64,000 bases of DNA from Cyrtodaria siliqua (taxonomy: Eukaryota; Mollusca; Bivalvia; Adapedonta; Hiatellidae), in assembly GCA_037043455.1 (NCBI GenBank), contig JAWPHD010010215.1, positions 32,018 through 96,017 on the forward strand, in the 5' to 3' direction. Position 1 is the stretch's first letter; every line of letters begins with the position of its first letter. Position numbers and translations under genes: made by a program. Of this stretch, positions 32,545 through 41,524 are shown piece after piece. Below the pieces are notes generated by a model. The model worked only from the letters and a program-made list of their open reading frames with translations. It had not been told where the DNA came from and did not search any database.

Positions 32545-34300
32545 ACAAAAGGCCCAAAAGGGTCTGTAGACGCTCTACTTGTATGATGTGATTCAAAAAT
32601 ATAAACATGATAGAGGCCAACCCAAGAAAAATGTTTCCTATATATAACTCTATGTAAACTTTGGGTTATCACTCTATGTAAACTTTGAATAATTTTGATT
32701 ATTTGACGATAATGAAAAACACAAACTTGATAGAGGCTAACCCAAGGAACATGTATATGATATTTCACAAGAATGGAATAAGTCGTTTAGGAGATATCGT
32801 TTGAAATTTCCTTAAATTTGACCTAGTTTTAGCCATGGCGGCCATCTTGGATGTCTGGCGGCCGTGAAAAATATAAATCTGAGAGGGACAATCCCAAATA
32901 TCATTGTGCTTAAGTTTCATCAAAATCCTTCAAGCGGTTTTACAGAAGATGTAATGTTTAACCTTTTCCTATGTAACTCTATGTAAATTTTGGGTCGCCG
33001 TGGCGACCATTTTGATATTTTGACGATACTGAAAAACACAAACTTGATAGAGGCTAACCCAAGGAACATGTATATGATATTTCACAAGAATGGAATAAGT
33101 GGTTTCGGAGGAGATGTCGTTTGAAATTTACTTAACTTTGACCTAGTTTTAGCTATGGCGGCCATCTTGGATGACTGGCTGCCGCAAAAAACATAAATCT
33201 GAGAGGGACTATCCCAAATATCATTGTGCTTAAGTTTCATCAAAATCTTTCAGGCGGTTTCAAAGAAGATGTAATTTTTAACCTTTTCCTATATAAATGT
33301 AAACTTTGGGTCGTCGTGGTTGCAATTTTGATTATTTGACGATAATGAAAAACACAAACTTGATAGAGGCTAATCCAAGGAACATGTATATGATATTTCA
33401 CAAGAATGGAATAAGTGGTTTCGGAGGAGATGTCGTTTGAAATTTCCTTATGGCGGCCATCTTGGATGACTGGCGGCCACGAAAAACATAAATCTGAGAG
33501 GGACTATCCCAAAGATCATGGTGATTAAGTTTCATCAAAATCCTTCAAGAGGTTTCAGAGAAGATGTCATTTTTAACTTTTTCCTATATAACTCTATGTA
33601 AACTTTGGGACGCCGTGGTGGCCATTTTGATTATTAGACGAAAACGAAAAACAGAACTTGTTAGAGGCCAACCCAAGGAACATGTATATGATATTTCACA
33701 AGAATGAAATAAGTGGTTTCGGAGATGTCGTTTAAAATTTCCTTAAATTTGACCCAGTTTAAGCCATGGCGGCCATCTTGGATGACTGGCGGCCGCGAAA
33801 AACACAAATCTGAGAGTGACTATCCGAAATATCATTGTGATTAAGTTTCATCAAAATCCTTCAAGCGGTTTCAGAGATTGTCATTTTTAACCTTTTCCTG
33901 TATAACTCTATGTAGACTTTGAGTCGCCTTGGCGGCCATTTTGATTATTCGACGATAACGAAAAACACAAACTTGATAGAGGCTAACCCAAGGAACATGT
34001 ATATGATATTTCAGTAGAATGGAATAAGTGGTTTCGGAGGAAATGTCGTTTGAAATTTCCTTAAATTTTACCTAGTTTTAGTCACGGCGGCCATCTTGGA
34101 TGACTGGCGGCCGCGAAAAACACAAATCTGAGAGGGCCCCTCCAAGTAACATTGTGATGAAGTTTCATTAAAATCCTTGAAGCGGTTTCAGAGGAGATGT
34201 CGATTTTATAAAATTGCTAACAGACAGACAGACGGACAGACGGACGACGGACGAAAAGTGATCGCATAAGCCCTCCTGGCCTTTGACCAGTAGAGCTAAA
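32545..34300 (-). repeat. ~316-bp tandem array, about five units, in inverted orientation
   Basis: Anchor CCAAGGAACATGTATATGAT recurs near 32741, 33057, 33374, 33673 and 33988; each unit includes ATGGCGGCCATCTTGGATG, CTGGCGGCCGCGAAAAACA and CTTCAAGCGGTTTCAGAG. The left edge AAAGGCCCAAAAGGGTCTG is the inverse of the hairpin tail at 11915-11925; the right edge has a GGAC block (34214-34250) and CTGGCCTTTGACCAGTAGAG, the inverse of the head seen at 25836. So this is a complete copy of the head/tandem core/tail repeat class on the minus strand. Confidence 0.75.
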
Positions 34301-34482
34301 AAACATTCGACAGAATCAAAGGAAACTTGAAACATTGATTAAGGGCAGAGAGTGGTTGTGCAGAGTGCATGAATCATAACTCTGGGTAAAGTAAAAGTGG
34401 AGTTACGGGATTTTGTTGCTTTATTTACTATATTATATAGGGAAATTGTGTTTGGACCACAACTCAAAATCCGTTAAAGATA

Positions 34483-34640
34483 ATAATTTCTTTAACGTGC
34501 GCATATAAACGGGACCTCGGTCTTACGTCTTAGTAGACTTTTAAGACTTAGTAGTTTTAGTTGGAGAAGCGGGGAATCGAACCTGCGACACCTCTATTGA
34601 CAGTCAAACGCGTTACCACTTGACCAAATATCCGCTATAA
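34483..34640 (-). mobile_element. tRNA-headed SINE
   Basis: Minus strand head 34637-34562: GCGGATATTTGGTCAAGTGG, anticodon area GACTGTCAATAG (GTC, Asp-like) and box B CAGGTTCGATTCCCCGC. Body: GGACCTCGGTCTTACGTC and CTTTAACGTGCGCAT in the plus-strand reading, a text shared by mollusc SINE tails (also near 40990). Acceptor-stem pairing is poor, so not a functional tRNA. Confidence 0.6.
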
Positions 34641-35327
34641 GCGTTTATCCTTTTATACCCTGTGCTTTTTATTGCCACTAAAATGTGCCGAAAACAAACA
34701 CAAGTATAGTCTACGTCGGTTCAATCAAATGATGTGTTAAACCAACTTTCTCGATATCTAGATTAGTTTTTCTAAGTGAATTCTATTCCTTATTTAGACC
34801 ACCAAAAATGATCATGAACATTGACATTACGTAGAAATAATTTTACAGAAAAAATTAAATTATCATAGTAACATTTATTTTTTATTTACAAATTAATCAC
34901 TTTTAACAGTATAACTGTATGAAGACAACAAATCATAGGTATAAACATTATACATACATACATAGACGCACGCACGCACGCACACACACACGCACACACA
35001 CACACACGCACACACACAAAGCTAATAAAATTGATAAGAGTAAAAGTAAAAGTAAATTTAAATTCACATTACACATTATGGCCGACAACCAACTTTACTA
35101 AAATATATAGAAACAAATCCAGTCCTACTGACTACGCGTTGTTATATATATGTTGCAATCATTCCGAAATAAAATAAAACCTAGAGAATTTATATCTATA
35201 TTACATGATTTTTTTTTTGCTGAATTCAAACAAAAGTAATAGAGTGAGAAACACTTTCCGAGAACTTTTTATCGCCCCTCGTATAATGCTTTGTGCATGT
35301 ACATGTTTAGCTGAATAGCGTAAATCA
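34641..35327. other. AT-rich DNA with an ACGC/AC microsatellite
   Basis: (ACGC)n changing to (AC)n at 34966-35018; AAAGTA repeats at 35040-35056. Otherwise nothing recognised. Confidence 0.5.
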
Positions 35328-35790
35328 ACAAAATAAGGTTGTTGCAATTATCTAAATACACTTATAAATATTATAAATATAGTGTAGTAGCAAAATCCAA
35401 CACTTTCCAAAGCTTTGGAAATGATGCCAATGCCAGTGTAACATTTACGGACAAAGTGTTTAACTTTTGTTACAAGTAAACATATTGTAACAGATAGCGT
35501 AGACGTTGTAACTTTTATCACAACTACATTTTGTAACATTTGCGGTAAGATTGTAACAGATAGCGTTTAGTGTAACATTTAGAACACACATTGTAACTTT
35601 TACGGACGGCTACAACAGATAGCGACGTTGTAACAAATGGGGTTCCTACACACGCGCAAGTGGATGGGGTCCTACGATGTTTTTACTTTATCGATTTTCA
35701 CGTCTCACGCGTATGACACGCGTAAGGCCTTGCGCGTTTCGCGTCGCACGCACGTCAATCGCGCCAAGTGGATGGTCGCTTTTATAAGTA
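35328..35790 (-). repeat. Element B right TIR
   Basis: Reverse complement of the left TIR: CCAGTGTAACATTTACGGAC, ACAGATAGCGTAGACGTTGT, CTACAACAGATAGCGACGTT, AATGGGGTTCCTACA, and the terminal ATCGCGCCAAGTGGATGGTC. An extra GCGCAAGTGGATGGGGTCCT near 35655 repeats part of the terminus. Confidence 0.75.
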
Positions 35791-36340
35791 GTACTGTGCA
35801 ACAGACCCACCGACCGTACAGGGACTCCTATATACCACCCCCACCCCCACCAAAAAAAACAACTTCTTTTTCTGGGGGTACAATATTTTAACACAAATGT
35901 CCGAAACGCGCAACACCCAGGTCTCTTGGTCAAGGTCGTACTAAAGGGGTCAAAGCCCTTATATACACTGTGATAGCAGTACTTGTGTCCAGTCCACAAC
36001 TTAGCCTAGAGAAAAACAGAGTCCTTATTGCCTGTATATTTGAGCCTTCGTCCGATCGAAAAATAAAAAGTGCCCACTCGCAAAATCCGGATGAGACTCT
36101 AAAAAAATATTTTCTCTTCCCTTAGTCATCCACTGAGGGTTTTTAAATAATTTTGCGCACATGTACCTCATAACCAGACGATGTGTCCCACGTAAATTCA
36201 GGCCTCTTGTGCAATTATGGTCAAGGTCACAGTAAGGGCACAAAGCCCCTATAAATTATACAGTAGCATTGCATTACTTCGTGTTCAGTCCATATCTTTG
36301 TTATCTAATGAGGAATTATGGAATTATTTCAATCAAATAT
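35791..36340 (+). repeat. Dispersed repeat, continuation after element B
   Basis: Resumes at GTACTGTGCAACAGACCCAC. Two related ~300-bp paragraphs contain CAGGTCTCTTGGTCAAGGTC / CAGGCCTCTTGTGCAATTAT and CAAAGCCCTTATATA / CAAAGCCCCTATAAAT, with TGGTCAAGGTCACAGT. Confidence 0.6.
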
Positions 36341-36342
36341 GT

Positions 36343-36480
36343 CTCCGGCTAGCTCAGTTGGTAGAGCACTGGATTCTCAATCCGAGGGTCGCGGATTCGA
36401 TCCCCATTCGAGAACTGGTTAGAAATCCAGGAAAGCGGATACCGCCGTATATAACTGAATCAAAGTGCTGAAAGCACTTA
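36343..36480 (+). mobile_element. SINE with tRNA-like head
   Basis: GGCTAGCTCAGTTGGTAGAG (box A), GGATTCTCAATCC (anticodon CTC, Glu-like), GCGGATTCGATCCCC (box B), then a short body GATACCGCCGTATATAACTG and AAGTGCTGAAAGCACTT. Acceptor-stem arms pair at only a few positions, so a tRNA-derived retroposon rather than an active tRNA gene. Confidence 0.6.
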
Positions 36481-36880
36481 TGGACTCGGGGCGTTGTTCT
36501 AAACTGCAAAGTGTGTACTTACACATAATTTCTATAATTACACCCGTAGTTTGTTATTAGCTTAATTGCCGGTGATAAATTGTCGGTCCACTTTGTGTGT
36601 TTCCGATGGTGCTTACAAATGAACGTTAAATTCCATGCAAGATCCTGAAAAATTGAAAAAGAATGGGAAAAAAAGGAACAACAAAACTAGAAGGTTGTTT
36701 TTGAACGAAAACAAATGGCTCCCCATATGGTATTGTCACAATTTTTACTGAGATAGCTAGATTATAAAGTCGTATGAACTTTGAATCCTATTTGTGACCT
36801 TGACATTGAGCATAATTATCATGTCTGAAACTAAACTACATTGTATTTACATCATCTCTATATCTTGAACATTTCTTCTA
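36481..36880. other. No recognised feature
   Basis: Non-coding interior of element A. Confidence 0.35.
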
Positions 36881-37300
36881 TGCTATTTGTCAACAGTCGT
36901 ATATGGTGAAATGACCTTTGACCTCTGAGAGTGACCTTGACCTTGAATCGGACCGGCAGAAATACGCGCTCTGCACATTGTCTCGATAAGGTCAACATTC
37001 TTGCCAAATTATTTCAAATTCTCTCAAGCGGTTTCAGAGACACAGAGCGGACACATACTCTAGTCATACTATAGTCAATGACATTTGACCTCTAAATGTG
37101 ACCTTGATCTGCACCTGGGTCAGCCGAAATACGCGCTCTGTACATCGTATCAATAAGGTCAACATCCATGCCAAGTTATTTCAAAATCCCTCAAGCGGTT
37201 CAAGAGATACGGAGCGGACACGAAATATAGTCACGCTATATTCATATAACCTTTGACCTCTAAGTATGACATTGACCCTGAAGCTGGCCACTATTTGACT
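36881..37300 (+). repeat. ~170-bp tandem units with TGACCTTTGACCTCT
   Basis: Two and a half units: ATGACCTTTGACCTCTGAGA..., CAGAAATACGCGCTCTGCAC, CAAGCGGTTTCAGAGA, then ATGACATTTGACCTCTAAAT, CGAAATACGCGCTCTGTACA, and a third start AACCTTTGACCTCTAAGTAT. Each begins with a direct repeat of nuclear-receptor-like half-sites. Confidence 0.75.
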
Positions 37301-37370
37301 AGAATCGGTGGTAGGAACCTTAGTGGCACACACTGTCACATGATGAATTTCTTGCATGAAATTGTTCTAA

Positions 37371-37587
37371 CAAAATGATTCGCGTTTTCTTAAACGACAT
37401 ACAAAGTGATACTTAATACGGTAAAAAAATATTGTAACATTTAGCGAAAGTGGTTGTAACTTTTAGCGAAAACTGATTTTGTAACATTTAGCGGAATATT
37501 GTTACATTTGCCGAAATTTTGTTACAAATGGCGTTCGTAATTTCGTTGTTGTTACATTTGCCGGTGTGTTACATTTAGGGTTGCTGT
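37371..37587 (-). repeat. Element A right TIR, GTWAC array
   Basis: Reads GTAACATTTAGCG, GTAACTTTTAGCG, GTAACATTTAGCGG, GTTACATTTGCCG, GTTACAAATGGCG, GTTACATTTGCCGG and GTTACATTTAGGGTTGC: seven units sharing GTWAC(A/T)(T/A)(T/A)T(A/G)(G/C)CG. Confidence 0.8.
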
Positions 37588-37593
37588 AGTTAC

Positions 37594-38580
37594 CTACCCT
37601 TGATTCTGAAAAATTGCATATTGTGACCTTGTTACCACCATAGCACTTCCATTTTACATACAATCCAAACCAAAATTTCACAGAATGTGTATTGAATAAT
37701 CAGATCTTGGTTCTTCAATCAGGCATATCACATGGCATTAAGGTGAATACTCTGGCCGTGCATTAGCAAAAATGGCATATGTTGTCCCTTTGACTTTCTT
37801 TTTTTCCGACAAGTTCTACACTGTCACTTACAAATTGGTAGGACCCTCGCACCCCACATTCATATTCATTTTTGCCTTCTTTTTTTTATTACCGCGTATG
37901 CAAACGTAGAAGCGTGGCTGCATCGTAAATGGAGTGTCTACTATATAATTTGCAGCAACTCTACAGTTCTGCAGGTAAGAAGGTTCTAGGCCCATTCTCC
38001 ATATTTTATCTTTATGTAAATGGAGGATGAGCCTCATTCCTATTAGGGCCATATAACCTATCATGCGTTGGTGCGCATTACAACCCAATTCAATTCAATT
38101 CAATTCGACAAGTTCTTCAATCATGACTATCTGAATCTGAAGGGAGATATTTGCCCGTGAATTAAAACATTTATGGCATAATTGTGCTTTGATACCACTG
38201 GCATTTTCCATCCAATCTCAAAAACCAAATACAGAATCGTATAATAATAGTACCTTGGGCAAGTTCTTCAACCGTGCATATTGAAGTGAGTGATATGCCC
38301 CTGAATTGGAAAAAAATGGCATAATTCGGCCTTGTTATTGGAAAAAAATGGCATAATTCGGCCTTGTTACAACAACAACTCTTAATACACGTGTACACAT
38401 GAATGAGATGTCAGTGGTTAGGATGCTATTATTTACGGCTGATTTATGTCCCTTGAATTGGTAAAATTTTCAATATTTAGTATTATACACTGGAAACTTA
38501 ATCTCAATGGAGGCATTTTTGTTTTCATTATTATAAATATATTATTTCTCTTAGGAAACCTTGGTTCTTGGGTTCAAGTG
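37594..38580 (+). repeat. Right part of the dispersed repeat interrupted by element A
   Basis: Continues the paragraph cut at 26498, with CCATTTTACATACAATCCAA, AGATCTTGGTTCTTCAATC and (38210 on) CATCCAATCTCAAAAACC, and ends ACTGGAAACTTAATCTCAAT and GGAGGCATTTTTG, parallel to the end of the copy at 6060. A short exact duplication (GGAAAAAAATGGCATAATTCG) sits near 38310-38360. A SINE is inserted at 37818-38105. Confidence 0.65.
37818..38105 (+). mobile_element. SINE family 2, copy 1, with perfect 11-bp target duplication
   Basis: CGACAAGTTCT at 37807-37817 is repeated at 38106-38116. Body: GGAGTGTCTACTATATAATT, TTGCAGCAACTCTACAG, GTAAGAAGGTTCTAGGCCCA, TATTTTATCTTTATGTAAAT, GGAGGATGAGCC, CATATAACCTATCATGCG and tail GTTGGTGCGCATT...(AATTC)n. 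Related copies: 51185-51470 and 62640-62885. The 5' head is too worn to name its tRNA. Confidence 0.85.
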
Positions 38581-38905
38581 TTCAAATCCCAGTGTAGCAG
38601 ATTATTACCCCTGGGGTCAAATATGGCCACGCCCTGGGTCACATGTCAAACTTGGTTTAAGTGTTTATATTTACGAAAGTTTGATTTGTTTTAAGCTAGC
38701 CAAACTTGAGCCAAATACATCCCTCCCTTATATCTTGGTAATTGAAGACACTTTACAAAAAACTAGTTTGATACAGCCATATCTGACACACAATCCTTCT
38801 ATGACCACCCACCCCAACCCCCCACCCCACCCCCACCTCACCCACCCCAACACGGACACCATATAGCCAGTAGAGCGATACAGGCTCTATTGGGCCTCTT
38901 GTTTA
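38581..38905 (+). repeat. Copy of the 11690-11935 repeat 3' part
   Basis: CTGGGTCACATGTCAAACTT, GCCAAACTTGAGCCAAATAC, CTTGGTAATTGAAGACACTT, a CCACCCC-rich stretch (38808-38850), GGACACCATATAGCCAGTAG and tail GGCTCTATTGGGCCTCTTG. Confidence 0.75.
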
Positions 38906-38971
38906 AAATTGTTTCAATGGTTCAGTTATTTGTTTTACTTACTTTACAATTCGTAGCCTGTTGAGTGGGTT

Positions 38972-39122
38972 CAAGCCTTATTAATCTTTACCAGACTTAT
39001 TCAGACTCTTTACCAGACTTATTCAGACTCTTTACCAGACTTATTCAGACTCTTTACCAGACTTATTCAGATTCTTTACCAGACTTATTTATTCAGACTC
39101 TTTACCAGACTTATTCAGAATG
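38972..39122 (+). repeat. 22-bp tandem repeat TTTACCAGACTTATTCAGACTC
   Basis: About six copies of the unit ACCAGACTTATTCAGACTCT; the fifth copy has an extra TTAT. Non-coding. Confidence 0.9.
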
Positions 39123-39228
39123 TTTAACGTCATTTTCAGCACATCTTGGGCTGTGTGTGACGGTGCAGACCACCCACTTTTTCCTGGATAAAACCAGATA
39201 AGTAGGACGAATTAATGACGAATAAGTG

Positions 39229-39712
39229 AATGGATGGGATGGGATGGAAGGATGGATGGATGGATGGATGGATGGATGGATGGATGGATGGATGGATGGA
39301 TGGACGGACAGAAGGTATTGATGGATGCATGGATGGATGGATGGACGGACGGACGGACGGACGGACGGATGGATGGACGGACGGACGGACGGAAGGTATG
39401 GATGGATGGATGGATGGATGGATGGATGGATGGATGGATGGATGGATGGATGGATGGATGGATGGACGGACAGAAGGTATTGATGGATGCATGGATGGAT
39501 GGATGGACGGACGGACGGACGGACGGACGGACGGACGGACGGACGGACGGATGGACGGACGGACGGACGGAAGGTATGGATGGATGGATGGATGGATGGA
39601 TGGATGGATGGATGGATGGATGGATGGATGGATGGATGGATGGATGGATGGATGGATGGACGGAAGGACGGACGGACGGAAGGGATGGATGGATGGATGT
39701 ACGGATGGTAAG
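39229..39712 (+). repeat. (GGAT)n/(GGAC)n tetranucleotide array
   Basis: Blocks of GGAT alternate with blocks of GGAC; the cassette (GGAT)n-(GGAC)n-AGAAGGTATTGATGGATGCAT-like occurs twice, so the array grew partly by duplicating a ~180-bp higher-order segment (39300-39420 and 39466-39580). Confidence 0.95.
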
Positions 39713-39715
39713 TGA

Positions 39716-40119
39716 TTAAGTGAGTGAGTGAGTGAGTGAGTGAGTGAGTGAGAGAGTGAGTGAGTGAGTGAGTGAGTGAGTGAGTGAGTGAGTGAGTGAG
39801 TGAGTGAGTGAGTGAGTGAGTGAGTGAGTGAGTGAGTGAGTGAGTGAGTGAGTGAGTGAGTGAGTGAGTGAGTGAGTGAGTGAGTGAGTGAGTGAGTGAG
39901 TGAGTGAGTGAGTGAGTGAGTGAGTGAGTGAGTGAGTGAGTGAGTGAGTGAGTGAGTGAGTGAGTGAGTGAGTGAGTGAGTGAGTGAGTGAGTGAGTGAG
40001 TGAGTGAGTGAGTGAGTGAGTGAGTGAGTGAGTGAGTGAGTGAGTGAGTGAGTGAGTGAGTGAGTGAGTGAGTGAGTGAGTGAGTGAGTGAGTGAGTGAG
40101 TGAGTGAGTGAGTGAGTGG
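39716..40119 (+). repeat. (GTGA)n array, about 100 units
   Basis: About 400 bp of almost perfect GAGT tetramers with a single GAGA interruption near 39751. On the minus strand it translates as THSL repeats within a 422-codon open frame, which is an artefact. Confidence 0.97.
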
Positions 40120-40320
40120 ATTCAGTTCTACCATCCAATTATTTACTAGTAAAAAGTTGTTTGTATGGTGTTTTACGACAATTTCGAAGAACATGTAAGG
40201 TAAAATAATCATGACGGTCGATTTGTTGTGGTGGAGGTAGACCACCCACTTTTCCTGGGTAGAACCAGTACTGTACACCTCCCGCCATTCGTAAGAATCG
40301 ACACTTCCTCCCCTACAAGA

Positions 40321-40882
40321 CGAAATCCCTTTAAACAAACTGATTGCACTAGCGTGCATAATATGGAACAAAATCCCACGAAGGATATGTACATTTCTGT
40401 TCAAAACTTAGAAACATTCATTTCGAAAAATAAAAAAAGACAACGAACGGAAACTATTGCTAATAAAGCCATTCATTTTCTCTAGGGATTTGTCGTTAAT
40501 TTGCGCATTGTTTGATGTGACACTTAATCGTTTAATTATTCAAACATATTAATAATGATCATTTTATGTTTTATTTACTCTCTATCGGATAGCTACAGAA
40601 GTTGACACTTGAATTAATTGATCGGCTTAGCATAAAGCAGATGTTTCTAAATGCAATTTTCCCAAGACTCCACGAGACTTCATTCTAAGAGTAGATTTTA
40701 AGAGTAGAAGACAATTTCTTACAGTTTTTAATTATATAATTAAAAGGCAGACTAACCGTCGTCTGAGCTATGGTGAGATCTTTAACTGTGGTTTTTGGAG
40801 TTGATTTTTTTTTATATACAAGAATTTGAATTTGAAAGTTGTTTAACGGCTCATCAACACAGTATATGGTATTTAGAGCCGC

Positions 40883-40930
<48 letters not shown>

Positions 40931-40978
40931 CATATAGGAATCCGAGAATCTGCCATACTCTTACTAATATATATAGAT
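40321..40978. other. AT-rich DNA with a (GA)n microsatellite
   Basis: (GA)n at 40886-40928; nothing else recognised. Confidence 0.5.
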
Positions 40979-41090
40979 TCTCATGGTTCTTTAACGCCCA
41001 AGAAAATGAAACGTATTGGCGTGAGCAAGGTCTGAACCAAGTTCCTCCTTTTCAGTCAACCGGCTACTCACTGGGCCACACCAGCAAAAG
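40979..41090 (-). mobile_element. Worn tRNA-headed SINE fragment
   Basis: In the plus reading: TCTCATGGTTCTTTAACGCC, AGGTCTGAACCAAGTTCC (inverse of a box B) and CCGGCTACTCACTGGGCCAC (inverse of a box A). Same type as 34483-34640. Confidence 0.45.
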
Positions 41091-41524
41091 GAAAGATTTA
41101 TTTCTCATTTATTTGCCACTTCTATTGTGTTTACCAATATTATCCAGTCGATTAGTTGTATTGCCTAAATGCTCTCTAAAACAATACGAAATAGTAATTC
41201 TGGTTAAAGCAAACTTCCACCATTTCTTTTTTTAATTGGAAATTCGACATGAATTATAAATAATTCCATGCGGATAACTTGAGCCCATTCATGGTGACGA
41301 GAAGCTTAGTTAAAGCAACACATTCCCTAAGGCCGGGTCCTGAGTGCTATGATTATCGCAGTTTATATCAGGCCCTGCAGCAGGGAGAAGTAATTTTGTA
41401 GTCCATATTGATATTTTATGAAACGTACGCACGTGTATAATGACGAGTATTCCAACTCCAGGATGGCCGATTACACATATAACTCGCTTAATATTTAGTC
41501 GGATTCGATTCGAAATACAGAATA
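41091..41524. other. No recognised feature
   Basis: Left flank of the satellite array; no coding or repeat signal identified. Confidence 0.35.

Larger units (their letters stand above)
30144..35790. mobile_element. Element B: 5.6-kb insertion with long TTACA-array TIRs, nested in element A
   Basis: Outer TIR block GACCATCCACTTGGCGCGAT (30150 on) is mirrored by ATCGCGCCAAGTGGATGGTC ending at about 35776. Arrays at 30420-30640 and 35400-35640 are reverse complements (ACGTCGCTATCTGTTGTAG, CGCTATCTGTTACAATCTTA, CGTAAATGTTACACTGGCAT), continuing through TTTGCTACTACACTATATTT. GTACT flanks both sides (30139-30143 and 35791-35795). Between 30180 and 30415 the left TIR has a CpG-rich ACGTGA/GCGTCACG section; the right TIR has a different CpG-rich section. 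No transposase recognised; the interior holds a MITE, tandem repeats and a SINE. Confidence 0.75.
26499..37587. mobile_element. Element A: 11.1-kb insertion with TTACA-array terminal inverted repeats
   Basis: TIRs of about 250 bp (26499-26746) and 220 bp (37371-37587) are reverse complements: AGCAACCCTAAATGTAACAC against GTGTTACATTTAGGGTTGCT, and TTGTATGTCGTTTAAGAAAA against TTTTCTTAAACGACATACAA. AGTTAC occurs immediately outside on both sides (26493-26498 and 37588-37593), and the interrupted host repeat reads through. The interior (26.7-30.1 and 35.8-37.4 kb) has no recognisable transposase; it holds repeats, SINE-like pieces and element B. Class II superfamily unknown; the terminal three bases differ between ends, so exact termini are approximate. 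Confidence 0.75.
39123..40320 (-). mobile_element. SINE-like repeat split by tetranucleotide arrays
   Basis: 39123-39200 (TTTAACGTCATTTTCAGCAC, CCACCCACTTTTTCCTGGAT) and 40205-40320 (GAGGTAGACCACCCACTTTT, CTGGGTAGAACCAG, CCCGCCATTCGTAAGAATCG) match the SINE at 56465-56900 (TTTACGTCATTTTTCAGCAC, CCAACTTATTCCTGGGATGA, GCTATCCGTAAGAATCG). The intervening ~1 kb of microsatellite expanded or inserted at this position. Confidence 0.6.

Noticed and set aside
36343..36416. Functional tRNA-Glu gene
   Set aside because: Box A and B are good, but acceptor-stem halves pair poorly and a SINE-like body follows; treated as a retroposon head.
26499..37587. Polinton/Maverick interpretation of element A (6-bp target duplication, long TIRs)
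   Set aside because: Termini do not start AG, length is too short, and no polymerase, integrase, ATPase or capsid text is visible.
39136..40404. 422-codon minus-strand open frame (THSL and HPSI repeats)
   Set aside because: Pure translation of (GTGA)n and (GGAT)n arrays; no non-repeat domain.
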